Source: DASRHK01 sp035650495
GTDB taxonomy: Bacteria; Pseudomonadota; Gammaproteobacteria; Nevskiales; Nevskiaceae
DNA length: 49,764 bases
Assembly (NCBI GenBank): GCA_035650495.1
Contig: DASRHK010000039.1
Span: forward strand, 1 to 49,764
Direction: 5' to 3'
Numbering within the stretch: the first letter of the stretch is position 1; each line of letters begins with the position of its first letter. A program made the translations under genes and the position numbers. Positions 8,873 to 18,500 of this stretch are shown piece by piece. Under the pieces are notes generated by a model, which saw nothing but the letters and a program-made list of their open reading frames with translations, did no database searches and was not told where the DNA came from.

Positions 8873-10266
8873 GTCACCAGCGGCAACAGGATCTCGATCG
8901 ACAGCCCGCCCTGCTCCGACGGACCCGCCTCGATGCTGCCGCCGTGCGCTTCCACGATCGAGCGGCAGATCGACAGCCCGAGCCCGCTGCCGCCGGCGAC
9001 GCGCGTGCGCGCGACGTCGGTGCGGTAGAGGCGGTCGAACAATCGCGACAACGCCATCTTCGGCACACCCGGGCCGGCATCCGCGACGATGATGCTCGCG
9101 AGCTTGCCGGCGCGCCGCGCGATCACGCGCACGGGACCCGGCGGATCGGCATGCCGCAGCGTGTTGTCCAGCAGGTTCGTCACGACCTGATCGAGGCGCT
9201 GCGCATCACCGTTCACGTGCAGATCGAGGTCGCGCGCGTCGACGACGAGGTCGAAGCCGCGCGCGGTGAAGCGCTCCTTCATGCGCGCCGCGGTCTCGAC
9301 GACGAGCGGCGTGATCGCCAGCGATGAGCGCCGGATGTTGAGCCCGCCGGTATCGGCGAGCGCGAGCGTGTGCAGATCGTCGACCAGTCCCGACAGTCGC
9401 ACCGCTTCCTGATGCAGCGAGCGCGCATTGGTCCGATCGAGCTTGCGCACGCCATCGAGGACGGCCTCGAGCTCGCCGCGCAGCACCGCAAGCGGCGTGC
9501 GCAGCTCGTGCGCGATGTCGGCGAGCCATTGCCGCTGCCGATCGTCGTAGCGCTGCAGCGCTTCGGCAAGGCGGTTGAAATCCTGCGCGAGCCTGCCGAT
9601 CTCGTCGCCGCTCGCGACTTCGAGCCGCGCAGCGAAGTCCCGGCGCGCGAGCGCGGCGACCCCGTCGGAGAGCTTGCGGATCGGACGCAGGATGATCGCC
9701 GTGAGCAGCCACGAGATCAGCGCCGCCAGCGCCATCGCGCAGGCGCCGACGGCAACGACGCCGCGCAATTGCTGGTGATGGAAGCGCATCTCGTCGACTT
9801 CCGGCGGACCCTGGATCGCGGGCCGCGCGAGGGTGCCGATGGTGCGACCGCCGGCGACGATCGGCACTTCCATGTCGCCCTGCGGTGGCGGCTCACGCCG
9901 ATCGCCGGCGACGATGTTGCCCTCGGTGTCGCGCACGCGCAGCGGCGGCGGCCCGCGCTCGTGACGTGGGCGTGGCTCGTCGCTCTCTTCGGGATCGCGC
10001 GGCGGCGGGCGCCGATCGTAATCGTCGACCGGCGGTCCCGGACGCGCCCGCAGCACTTGCGACGCGGCGCGGCCGAGATCGCCTTCCCGTGCATAAGCGT
10101 GAGCGACGTCGCCGGCGACGTTGCTCATCCGCTCACGCTCCTGCGCTTCGATGAACGCCGTGAAGTTGTACGCCGTGTAGTAGCGCATCACCACGAGCGC
10201 GCTGGCGATCAGCACGGCCGCGGCGAGCAGCTGCAACCCGAACAGCTTCCAGAACAGCGAGCGCAT
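8869..10266 (-). CDS. BaeS-like sensor histidine kinase
   Basis: A 465-residue kinase starting at the ATG at 10266 (MRSLFWKLFGLQLL), chosen because it begins directly at the first membrane helix; the frame stays open 51 codons further. Order: transmembrane helix (about 8-27), periplasmic loop (28-165) with an unusual Pro/Arg/Asp-rich stretch (residues 75-110), second helix (170-192), HAMP (193-245), HisKA with His253 in IAHELRTPLA, and HATPase (DNTLRHA, DAGPGVP, GGSGLGL). It would respond to envelope or metal stress and phosphorylate the regulator encoded by the next, overlapping gene. The acidic/basic Pro-rich sensor loop has no recognised domain. Confidence 0.9.
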   Translation of the reverse strand: MRSLFWKLFGLQLLAAAVLIASALVVMRYYTAYNFTAFIEAQERERMSNVAGDVAHAYAREGDLGRAASQVLRARPGPPVDDYDRRPPPRDPEESDEPRPRHERGPPPLRVRDTEGNIVAGDRREPPPQGDMEVPIVAGGRTIGTLARPAIQGPPEVDEMRFHHQQLRGVVAVGACAMALAALISWLLTAIILRPIRKLSDGVAALARRDFAARLEVASGDEIGRLAQDFNRLAEALQRYDDRQRQWLADIAHELRTPLAVLRGELEAVLDGVRKLDRTNARSLHQEAVRLSGLVDDLHTLALADTGGLNIRRSSLAITPLVVETAARMKERFTARGFDLVVDARDLDLHVNGDAQRLDQVVTNLLDNTLRHADPPGPVRVIARRAGKLASIIVADAGPGVPKMALSRLFDRLYRTDVARTRVAGGSGLGLSICRSIVEAHGGSIEAGPSEQGGLSIEILLPLVT

Positions 10267-10323
10267 GCGCCATGGTAATGCGGCGCCGGATCGCGCCGAG
10301 CGGGTCACAGCGCTTCCGCAGAG

Positions 10324-10345
10324 TTTCTCCACAATTTCCACACAG
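10324..10345. promoter_or_regulatory. tandem 11-bp direct repeats, candidate response-regulator site
   Basis: TTTCTCCACAA (10324-10334) is followed at once by TTTCCACACAG (10335-10345), 8 of 11 bases identical. Head-to-tail repeats of about 10-11 bp are the typical site of OmpR-family regulators. It lies in the 121-base gap between the kinase gene and the divergent peroxidase gene, just before a weak -10-like TAGGCT (10354-10359). Confidence 0.4.
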
Positions 10346-10387
10346 TCGCTCCCTAGGCTTGCGATCGAGGCTGCAAGGGAGATGACG

Positions 10388-11977
10388 ATGACGCTGCGAC
10401 TCTGCGGAATGCTGCTCACGCTGTGCGCGCTCGCCGGCTGCGGCGGCGGATCGGATACGACCGCGGCATCGCCGCCCGCGCTCGCCGCGCAGCGGCCACC
10501 GCCGAATCAGCCGCCTCCGCCGAATCAGCCGCCGCCGGCGAACCAACCACCTGCGCAGAATCCTCCTCCGCCGCCGGCCGCCAACGGCACGCTCGACCAA
10601 CAGCTGCGCGGGCTGATCGCGCAGCAGAATCTCACCGGCGATCCGAGCCGCGGCCGCGATCTGCCGGCGCTCGACTCGCCGCTCGCGCAGCTCGGCATGC
10701 GCCTGTTCTTCTCGAAGACGCTCGGCGGCGATCTCGAAGTCGCGTGCGCGACGTGCCACCACCCCGACCTCGCGGGCACCGATCTGCTGTCGATGCCGGT
10801 GGGGGTCGACGCGATCGATCCGAATCTCGTCGGTCCCGGCCGCAATCGCGCCGACGATCTGCCGAACGTTCCGCGCAACGCGCCGACGACGTTCAACGTC
10901 GCGATGTGGGATCGCTTCCTGTTCGACGACGGGCGGATCGAGTCACTGACGCCGCGCCGCGGTGCGAATGGCGCCGCGGGCCCGATCCGCACGCCCGACT
11001 CGCCGTTCGGCTCCGCCGATCCTGCGGCCGGCTCGAATCTGCCCGCAGCGCAATCGCGTTTTCCGGTGACGTCGACGGCGGAGATGCGCAACGCCTTCCT
11101 GCCGGATCAGAGCGACGACGCGGTGCGCGATGCGCTCGCCGCGCGCTTCCGCACTGCGCAATGGTTGCCGCTGTTCCAGGCCGCGTACGGCGCCGGCGAT
11201 GCGCAATCGCTCGTCACCTATTCGCACATCGCCGAGGCGATCGCGGCCTACGAGCGCTCGCAGGTCCTCGTCGACACGCCATGGCGCGACTACGTCGCGG
11301 GCAACAACGCGGCGATCTCCGATGCCGCCAAGCGCGGGGCGCTCGTGTTCATGCGGCCCGCCAACAACGGCGGCGCCGGCTGCTCCGGCTGCCATCGCGG
11401 CGATTTCTTCACCGACGAGAATTTCCACACGATCGCGATCCCGCAGATCGGCCCCGGCAAAGGCGACGGCACGACCGCCGACGACGACTTCGGCCGCGCG
11501 CGCGAGACCGCCGATGCCAACGACAAGTACCAATTCCGCACGCCGACCCTGCTCAATGTCGCGATCACCGCGCCTTACGATCACGACGGCGCGTTCGCGA
11601 CGCTCACCGACGTGATCCGTCATTACCGCAATCCGCAGGCGTCGGCGACGAATTACGTGAGCAATCACCGCTGGTGCAACCTGCCTCAGTTCGCGTCATT
11701 GCCCCGCGCGCAGTGCGAAGCGCTCTATCCCAATGCTGCCGCGAACACGCAGGCAGCGCTCGCGAAGCTGCAAGCGGATCGCCAGGCGCGCCGGCGCGCG
11801 CTGCCGCCGATCAACATCGACGACGCGCAGATCGCCGACGTCGTCGCCTTCCTGCAGACGCTGACCGATCGTTGCGCCGTCGACCTGACTTGCGTGCATC
11901 GCTGGGTGCCGCCGCGCGACGGCGGCCCGGACCAGCATCAGCTCGATGCGGTGAACGAGCGCGGCGATCCACCCTGA
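10388..11977 (+). CDS. di-haem cytochrome c peroxidase / MauG-like lipoprotein
   Basis: The product (529 residues from the ATG at 10388) has a lipoprotein leader ending LCALAGC, then a low-complexity linker (about residues 36-64) built on repeated PPNQPPP units, and a two-haem CCP/MauG domain. The haem c sites are CATCH (120-124) and CSGCH (332-336). Downstream motifs such as FRTPTLLNVAITAPYDHDGAFATLTDVIRHY are typical of this family. It would reduce peroxide or oxidise a partner in the periplasm. AAGGGAG ends six bases before the ATG at 10388, favouring it over the in-frame ATG at 10382. It diverges from the BaeSR-like operon and overlaps the convergent hydrolase gene by 40 bases. Confidence 0.88.
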   Translation: MTLRLCGMLLTLCALAGCGGGSDTTAASPPALAAQRPPPNQPPPPNQPPPANQPPAQNPPPPPAANGTLDQQLRGLIAQQNLTGDPSRGRDLPALDSPLAQLGMRLFFSKTLGGDLEVACATCHHPDLAGTDLLSMPVGVDAIDPNLVGPGRNRADDLPNVPRNAPTTFNVAMWDRFLFDDGRIESLTPRRGANGAAGPIRTPDSPFGSADPAAGSNLPAAQSRFPVTSTAEMRNAFLPDQSDDAVRDALAARFRTAQWLPLFQAAYGAGDAQSLVTYSHIAEAIAAYERSQVLVDTPWRDYVAGNNAAISDAAKRGALVFMRPANNGGAGCSGCHRGDFFTDENFHTIAIPQIGPGKGDGTTADDDFGRARETADANDKYQFRTPTLLNVAITAPYDHDGAFATLTDVIRHYRNPQASATNYVSNHRWCNLPQFASLPRAQCEALYPNAAANTQAALAKLQADRQARRRALPPINIDDAQIADVVAFLQTLTDRCAVDLTCVHRWVPPRDGGPDQHQLDAVNERGDPP

Positions 11978-12816
11978 CGGCGAAGGAACGGCATGAGGAG
12001 CGACGCGACCTTCTCGGGATCGTCGACCATCGGCCAGTGGCCGCAGCCTTCGAGGATGTGCACCTCGGCGTCGAAGTATTGCTTCTGCGACTCCGCGAAC
12101 TTCACGGGCACGAAGGGATCACCGTCGCCCCAGAGAACGAGCGCCGGCAAGCGCAGGGATTTCACGGCGTCGATCGCGGCTCGGGCGCGGCCGCCCGGGT
12201 CGGAGGTCGCGCGATAGAACTTGAGCACCGCGCGCTTGTGTCCCCAGTCCGCAAAACCCGTCACGCGATCCAGGAACGCGTCGGGGAACGGTCGCGGATT
12301 GTTGGCGTTCAGTGCGTGGCGCACGCGCGGCTTGCTCGCGAGCAGCTGGAACAGCTCGCCGACGATCGGCGTGCGCCAGATGCGCGCGAGCGAGTGCCAT
12401 CGATAGTCCGGCATGATGCCGACGTTGATCAGCGCGACGCTCTTCACGCGCGCGGTGTGCTCGATCGCCCACTGGAAGCCCCAGGCGCCGCCGAGATCGT
12501 GGAGCACGAGATGCACGCGCTCGATGCTCAGCGCGCGAAGAATTCCGTCGAGATGCCGCGCGAAGCCTTCGGCCGTGTAATCGAAGTCGCGCGCTCGATC
12601 GGCGCGGCCGAAGCCGGGCATGTCCGGCGCGATGACGCGCGCGAACGCGGCGATCTGCGGCAATAGATAGTGGAAGTCATCGCTCGGGCCGGGATTGCCG
12701 TGCACGAACACCACCGCTTCTGTGCTGCGCTCGTCGCCGGCGCAGAACACCGAGCTCGTCACGCCGTCGACGGCGATGCGCTTCTCTTCCATCGACGCAT
12801 GATGCATCAACGACAA
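11938..12816 (-). CDS. alpha/beta hydrolase with an Asp-type nucleophile position
   Basis: A 292-residue cytosolic alpha/beta hydrolase. It shows the oxyanion motif VFVHGNPG (37-43), the nucleophile elbow VLHDLGGAWG (Asp107 where serine hydrolases have Ser), a catalytic-acid candidate in LWGDGDPFVP and the His in GCGHWPM. Asp in this position is known from haloalkane dehalogenases and epoxide hydrolases, but these have Trp after the Asp, not Leu, so the reaction is open. It is the last gene of the GDPD-lipase-hydrolase operon: the ATG at 12816 overlaps the lipase stop; an alternative ATG at 12792 (MEEKRIAVDG) would start just before the first strand. Its 3' end overlaps the peroxidase gene. 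Confidence 0.85.
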   Translation of the reverse strand: MSLMHHASMEEKRIAVDGVTSSVFCAGDERSTEAVVFVHGNPGPSDDFHYLLPQIAAFARVIAPDMPGFGRADRARDFDYTAEGFARHLDGILRALSIERVHLVLHDLGGAWGFQWAIEHTARVKSVALINVGIMPDYRWHSLARIWRTPIVGELFQLLASKPRVRHALNANNPRPFPDAFLDRVTGFADWGHKRAVLKFYRATSDPGGRARAAIDAVKSLRLPALVLWGDGDPFVPVKFAESQKQYFDAEVHILEGCGHWPMVDDPEKVASLLMPFLRRQGGSPRSFTASS

Positions 12817-13775
12817 ACGTACGGCGCCAGCGGCGGCTCCTCGGGCGCATCCGGTACGTCGCTGTTGCCGCTTGCGAAGAAGTAGTAATTGCCTTGCAGG
12901 CTCGCGACCGGACCGATACCCGGGATCAAAAGATCAGCGCATGCAAGCGCATTCACGCGCGACAGATCAGCAGGACCGTCGTGCGTCAACGCGTCGATCA
13001 CGATCGCGTAGACCGCGCCGTCGCGCATCAGGCCGACGTGATCCACCGGCCGGCCGGGACACAGATCCTGGATCGCGATGTTCGCTGCACCGGCAATCGC
13101 AGAGGTCGCGTCACCGATCTCGGGCTCCACCAGCTCGTCGTTGTCGCTGTAGATGCTCGTCGCGCTCGCCGCGACGCCGAGGTCGCCGTCGTCGATCGCC
13201 GCGATGAATTGCGATCCGCGACGTTGCTGCCAGTGCGCCGGCTTGCAGCCCGGCACGCAGTACGCGTTCGCGATCGTCGTGCCGTGATTCGGCGCACCGA
13301 GCGTCACGACATCGTCGACGAGCCCGCGCGTGTCGGGCCACCACTTCAGCGCCCAGCGCGCCTCGAGTCCGCCCTGGCTGTGCGTGATCACGTCGACGCG
13401 CTTGCCGGTGAGGTTCGCGATCACGCGCAGCGCGTGGACGAGATATTCGCTGGATTGCTGGATGTCGACGTAGGCCTTGCCGGGTAGATCGAGCGTGAAG
13501 ACATCGTAGCCCGCGGCCGTCAGCGCGGGCAGATACGTTCCGTGCCAGCTCTCGAAGCTCGTCGAGCCGGTGCCGTGGATCAGCAGGACCGGCTGCGATC
13601 CGCTCAGGGTTTCCGGAAGGCCGATCGCTTTGTCGACGTCACCGGGATCAACCGACAACGCTGGCTCGACGCCGCACACGCTCGACGCGTCGCCGCCCGA
13701 CTCGATCTGCGAACCGCCGCCGCACGCGCAGAGCGCGAGCAGCATCGCGATCACGCTACTGGCATGCCGGAACAT
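12807..13775 (-). CDS. CalB-like secreted lipase (lipoprotein)
   Basis: The 322-residue protein has a short lipoprotein leader (MFRHASSVIAMLLALCAC) and an alpha/beta hydrolase domain of the Candida antarctica lipase B-like type: LLIHGTGSTSFESW as the oxyanion region, the nucleophile elbow ITHSQGGLEARWAL, and the APNHGT segment. Catalytic acid and His are probably in the C-terminal half (DHVGLM is a candidate). Several cysteines suggest disulfides after export. It would hydrolyse acylglycerols or other esters at the envelope. The start overlaps the end of the GDPD-like gene by 20 bases, which indicates one operon read leftward from the TetR divergent promoter. Confidence 0.85.
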   Translation of the reverse strand: MFRHASSVIAMLLALCACGGGSQIESGGDASSVCGVEPALSVDPGDVDKAIGLPETLSGSQPVLLIHGTGSTSFESWHGTYLPALTAAGYDVFTLDLPGKAYVDIQQSSEYLVHALRVIANLTGKRVDVITHSQGGLEARWALKWWPDTRGLVDDVVTLGAPNHGTTIANAYCVPGCKPAHWQQRRGSQFIAAIDDGDLGVAASATSIYSDNDELVEPEIGDATSAIAGAANIAIQDLCPGRPVDHVGLMRDGAVYAIVIDALTHDGPADLSRVNALACADLLIPGIGPVASLQGNYYFFASGNSDVPDAPEEPPLAPYVCR

Positions 13776-14763
13776 CGTAGGAAACCCCCGCCTCCGGGGT
13801 GACGACTTGCGACGGCGTCTCCCGCCCGAGCGTCTGCAGCATGCACGTCGTGTGGCACGTGTAGGCGCCGTCGACGCCGAGAGTCACCATGCGCTGGAAA
13901 TCCGCCGGCGCGTCGACCGCCCACGGCATCGCGAGCTTGCCGAGCGCGTGCACGTTGTTCACGTAGAGCTGGTTGAAGTCCGGCGGCAGGATGTCCGAGG
14001 ACGAATGATCCGTGTCGCTCGCGGCCACGTACGCGTAGTTCTCCGTCGCCGAGCCGAGCGTGAGGAACGAGGTGACGATCTCCGGATCGAGCGCCTTCAC
14101 GCGCTGCAGCGAGGTCGGCCAGAACGATTCGACGATGATCCGGTGCTGCAGGCCGTATTCGTGGATGAGCGGCACCAGCACGTCGGCCATCGCGTGGCCC
14201 TGCGGATCGAAGTTCGCGTCATACGGGATGTTCTTGATCTCGACCGCGATCAGCGGCAGGTGCTGGTCGACCGCGAACTGGAAGAACTCGCGCGCCGTCG
14301 GGATCCGCACGCCTTTGCCGCGCATCGCGTAGTCCTGACCGTCGTTCGGGTCGCGCGTCGGATCGGTGACGAGTCCGCCGAGGCCGGGCGCGGTGCCAGG
14401 CACCCACCAGAACGCCGCATCGCACGCCCGCACTTCGGCGAGGGTGTGGCTGTTCACCGCGCCCGTGCAGTCGGTCGTGCGATCGAGCGTGCCGTCGTGG
14501 ATGAGCACGAGCTCGCCATCGGAGGTCATGTTGAGATCGGCTTCGAGGACGTCCGCGCCCTGGCGCTGCCCGTTGCGGACCGCGACCATCGTGTTCTCGG
14601 GCGCGAAGTAGCAGTCCCCCTCGTCGGCGATCACCACCGGCTTGTGCAGCTGCAGCGGCGAGACGAAGTTGTCCGACGCCGAGGGCGACGCTTCGCTGGA
14701 CGCACCGTCGCCGCCGCAACCGGCGAGCACGACGACGAACCCCAGCGCGATCCCCCGAGCCAC
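13756..14763 (-). CDS. glycerophosphodiester phosphodiesterase-like lipoprotein with altered active site
   Basis: The product (335 residues from GTG 14763) is a GDPD-domain lipoprotein: leader MARGIALGFVVVLAGC, then PENTM, GADVLEADLNMTSDGELVLIHD and LDRTTD motifs and a TIM-barrel-like C-terminus (VEIKN, VESFW). The family's first catalytic motif, normally HRG just before PENT, reads ADEGDCYFAPENT here, so the general-base His and the following Arg are replaced by Asp and Glu; the second catalytic His (LIHD) is kept. It may be inactive or altered. The GTG at 14763 was preferred because it starts a clean lipoprotein signal after GGGGAAGG; an ATG at 14832 adds 23 unlikely residues and would overlap the divergent tetR gene. 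Confidence 0.8.
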   Translation of the reverse strand: MARGIALGFVVVLAGCGGDGASSEASPSASDNFVSPLQLHKPVVIADEGDCYFAPENTMVAVRNGQRQGADVLEADLNMTSDGELVLIHDGTLDRTTDCTGAVNSHTLAEVRACDAAFWWVPGTAPGLGGLVTDPTRDPNDGQDYAMRGKGVRIPTAREFFQFAVDQHLPLIAVEIKNIPYDANFDPQGHAMADVLVPLIHEYGLQHRIIVESFWPTSLQRVKALDPEIVTSFLTLGSATENYAYVAASDTDHSSSDILPPDFNQLYVNNVHALGKLAMPWAVDAPADFQRMVTLGVDGAYTCHTTCMLQTLGRETPSQVVTPEAGVSYDVPACQ

Positions 14764-14773
14764 GCCCTTCCCC

Positions 14774-14796
14774 GTTTCAGAAACATGATCGTTTCT
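14774..14796. promoter_or_regulatory. putative TetR operator between divergent genes
   Basis: AGAAAC-N6-GTTTCT (14779-14796) is a perfect 6+6 palindrome, and GTTTCAGAAAC (14774-14784) is a second, overlapping palindrome. A further GGTTTC occurs at 14811-14816. The site lies between tetR (starts 14823) and the GDPD-like operon, where a TetR-family repressor would normally bind. Confidence 0.55.
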
Positions 14797-14802
14797 CGAA
14801 GG

Positions 14803-14808
14803 TATGAT
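14803..14808 (+). promoter_or_regulatory. -10 box of the tetR gene
   Basis: TATGAT, 14 bases before the ATG at 14823. On the other strand the overlapping TATCAT (14809-14804) could serve the GDPD-like operon, so one operator could control both directions. Confidence 0.45.
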
Positions 14809-14822
14809 AGGGTTTCTGACCC

Positions 14823-15482
14823 ATGGGCACAAGCACTGCTCTGGCTGCGATCGCAGCGCGCAAATTCCGCAAGGGCGGGCGCCATCCGCTCACCCGCAAG
14901 GCCGTCGCGGAGTCGCAGCGCTCGCGCATGCTGGAGGCGATCGCGCACGTGGTCGCCGACAAGGGCTACGCGGCGGCGTCCGTCGCCGACGTCATCGCCA
15001 TCGCCGGCGTGTCGCGCCGCACGTTCTACGAGCAGTTCGCCGACATCGAAGGCTGTTTCCTCGCTGCCTACGAAGCGGGGCGCGAGCGGTTGCTCCGGCG
15101 CATCCGCGACTCGATCGCACGCCTGCCGCGCAGTGACTGGCGCGCGCGGGCCCGCGTCAGCCTCTCCGCGTATCTCGACGGCCTGGCGGCGGAGCCGTCG
15201 GCGTCGTGGGCCTACAGCATCGAAGTGTTTGCCGCCGGCCGTAAGGCGCTGGCCGAGCGCGCGAAGGTGCTGCAGCACTGGGTCGACCAGTGGCGCGAGC
15301 TGCTGCGCATCGCCCGCCGCGACGGCGCGCGCGTGAAGACGGTTTCCGACGCTCGCCTGCTGGCGCTGGTTGGCGGGATCGAGGAGCTCGTGCGCGACTG
15401 CCTGCGCACACGCGGGGCCAGCAAATTGCCCGATCTGCTCGACACGGCAACCGAGCTCGCCATCGCCGCCGCCGAGGGCTGA
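14823..15482 (+). CDS. TetR/AcrR family transcriptional regulator
   Basis: A 219-residue regulator. After a basic N-terminal tail (residues 1-30), the TetR_N helix-turn-helix domain runs from about 35 to 80 (MLEAIAHVVADKGYAAASVADV, then IAGVSRRTFYEQFADIEGCF). The remaining all-helical part (about 90-219) is the ligand and dimer domain, with no recognised ligand family. It is divergent from the GDPD-lipase-hydrolase genes, and a palindrome (14774-14796) lies between, so it probably represses those genes and itself; the ligand may be a lipid or fatty-acid derivative (inference). It ends 68 bases before the hybrid kinase gene. Confidence 0.9.
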   Translation: MGTSTALAAIAARKFRKGGRHPLTRKAVAESQRSRMLEAIAHVVADKGYAAASVADVIAIAGVSRRTFYEQFADIEGCFLAAYEAGRERLLRRIRDSIARLPRSDWRARARVSLSAYLDGLAAEPSASWAYSIEVFAAGRKALAERAKVLQHWVDQWRELLRIARRDGARVKTVSDARLLALVGGIEELVRDCLRTRGASKLPDLLDTATELAIAAAEG

Positions 15483-15550
15483 CCGGCCGTTCTTGCCGCT
15501 GCTCCCCGGTTGACGTATACAAGGGTGGACCGGCGGGGGGGCCGGCAGGG

Positions 15551-18500
15551 ATGCAGCAAAACCAGCAGCGGCGACTACCGTCGCCATTCCTGATCCGCTA
15601 CCTGTTCGGCGGCGCCGCCTTCGTGTACGTGACCGTGCTCGGCGCCGTTGCGCCCGGGCTCCTCGACCTTCTCGGGTTCCAGCTGTTGTGCGTGTTCGGC
15701 TGCGGCGCCTTCGCGCTCGTGCAGTGGTACGACCGGCGCCATCCGCTCAGGGCCCGCCTGCCCTACGCGATGATGGCGATCGAGGTGCCGGCCATCTCGC
15801 TCGGCATCGCGAGCGACCCGCACTCTGCGATGCCGTTGCAGCTCTACGTGCTGGTGACCATGCTCGAGCACGGATTGCGCTACGGGCTCGCCACCTTCCG
15901 CATCGCGCTCGTGGCGTCGCTGTCGACCATCGCGGCTGCCTTCACCCTGCGCGACATCTTCGTCTCCGGCGTGATCTCGCCCGACGCCGCCTCGCTCGCG
16001 TTCTTCATCGTCGCGATTGCGCTGTACGTGTGGCCGATGATGGCGGAGAGCGAAGCCACGCACCGCGCACTGTCCGATGCGCACGAGCACATGAAGCTGT
16101 CGGTTTCCGCGACCGGGCTCGGCCTGTGGTCGAGCGACGTGCGCGCCAACAAGCTCTTCCTCGACTACAACTCGCGGCATCTGCTCGGCGTGCCGGCGCC
16201 CGACGAGTACACGCACACGTTCGACGATTTCGTGAAGGCGCTGTCGCCTGCCGAAGCCACCGCCATCCGCAATGAGTTCCGCACGGCGATGCTCGAGCGC
16301 AGGCCCTACGATCACGAGTACAGCATCAAGCTGCCCGACGGGACGCGCCGCTACATCGGCTCGCGCGCGCAGCCGATCTACGACGACGCCGGGCGGCTGG
16401 TACGCTGGGTCGGCGTGTCGTGGGACAACACGCGCCATCGCGCGACGCACGAGGCGATGCGCGAGTATCAGGCGACGCTGTCGCTCGCGATGCGCGCGGC
16501 TTCGTTCGGCATCTGGTCCAGCGATCCGGTCGCGCGCCGGCTCACCTGGGACGACAACTGCCACCGCATCTTCGGGCTCAAGCCCGGGACGTTCAGCGGC
16601 AAGTTCGAGGACTGGATCGGCATGCTGCATCCCGACGACGTCGACCGCGTGTCCAATGCGCTGCTCGCCGGCTTGCGCAAGCGCAAGCCCTACGACGTCG
16701 AGTACCGCGTGCGCTGGCCCGACGGCAGCGAGCACATCGTCGCCTCGCGCGCGGAATTCCTGTTCGAGGACGGTGCCAAGATGCCGCAGCGCGCCGTCGG
16801 CGTGTACTGGGACGCGACCGCGCAGCGCGCCGACCAGGCGAAGCTGCGGCAGACCGCGAAGGAGCTGCTCGTCGCCAAGACCGCGGCAGAAGCCGCGGCG
16901 AAGGCCAAGAGCGAATTCCTCGCCAACATGAGCCACGAGATCCGTACGCCGATGAACGCGGTGATGGGGCTCAACAGCAAGCTGCTCGACACCCAGCTGT
17001 CGCCGCCGCAACGCGAGATCGCCGAGCGCATGCGCTTCTCGGCCGAGTCGCTGCTGACGATCATCGACGACGTGCTCGACTTCTCCAAGGGCGAAGCCGG
17101 GATGATGTCGCTCGAGGTCGCCGAGCTCGACCTGCGCGCGGTCGTCGAAGGCGCGATGGAGGTCGCCGCCGATCAGGCGCAGGCGAAGGGCCTCGATCTC
17201 GCCCTGCTCTACGATCGCCGGCTGCCGCACGGCCTGCGCGGCGATCCCGCGCGCTTGCGGCAAGTGCTGATCAACCTGCTCTCCAACGCCGTGAAGTTCA
17301 CCCATCGCGGCGAGATCGTGGTCTCGGCGACGCTGGTCGAGACGACCGACGCACACGCCACCGTCAGGCTGTCGGTGCAAGACACCGGGCTCGGCATCTC
17401 CGAGGAGAGCTGCCGCAAGCTGTTCCAGCCCTTCACGCAGGCTGACAGCTCGACCACGCGCAAGTACGGCGGCACCGGACTCGGTCTTTCGATCTGCAAG
17501 CGCCTGGTCGGCCTGATGGGCGGAGACATCGGCGTCGACAGCACGCCGGGCCAGGGGGCCACGTTCTGGTTCACGGCGCAGCTCCAGCTCGACGCCGCAG
17601 CGCAGGGCGCGATGATCGAGCCGCCGCCGCGGCGCCGCGTGCTGCTGGTCGACGATCACGCGCCGACGCGCGAAGCGATCAGCGCCGATCTCCTGGAGTG
17701 GGGCATGCAGGTCGATGCCGTCGCCACCGCCGACGCGGCGCTGATGCAGCTCGAGGCGGCGCTGCATGCGGGTGCGACGCTCGATCTCGTCCTGATCGAC
17801 CAGCAGATGCCGGTGACCGATGGGCTGCAGCTCGCGCGCAAAATCCGCGCCGACGAGCGATTCGCGGGCGTGAAGATCGCGCTCCTGCAAGCCCCGGCGC
17901 GCGCCGGAGCGAAGCGACCGGCCGGCATCGACGCGGTGCTCAAGAAGCCGGTTCGGCGCTGCGCGCTCTACAGCGCGCTGCTCGATCTCGGCGACGCTTC
18001 CGCGCGGCACGTGGACGAAGGCGCCGAGATCGCGCGCGCCAGCGTCGTCGCGCAGGACTGCCGCGTCCTCATCGCCGAGGACAACCAGCTCAACCAGGAA
18101 GTCGCGGCTTACCTCCTCGAGAAGCTCGGCGTGCACGCGGTGTGCGTCGGCGACGGCGTCGAAGCCGTGCAAGCCGTCGAGCGCAGTCACTACGACGTCG
18201 TCTTCATGGATTGCCAGATGCCCGAGCTCGATGGCTACGCTGCCACCGCGCGCATCCGCGCGAAGGAGACCGGCGGCGAGCACCACACGTGGATCGTCGC
18301 GATGACGGCGCACGCGATGCCGGGCGATCGCGAGAAATGCCTGGCCGCCGGCATGGACGACTACATCGCCAAGCCGACGACGCTGGAGTCGATGCGCGGC
18401 GCACTCGAGCGCTTTGCTGCACGCGAGAGAGCGCGACCCGAAAGCCCGCCGGCGGCGCGCCCGCGGCCGGCGCGCGATCCGTCGCGCCTGGTCGAGGCCG

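Noticed and set aside
10497..10580. Pro/Asn/Gln-coding short repeats considered as a tandem-repeat locus
   Set aside because: They encode the flexible linker of the cytochrome peroxidase lipoprotein and are imperfect; a usual periplasmic spacer.
11938..12816. Firm call of haloalkane dehalogenase for the alpha/beta hydrolase
   Set aside because: The Asp nucleophile position fits, but the Trp that follows it in dehalogenases is Leu here; kept as a general hydrolase.
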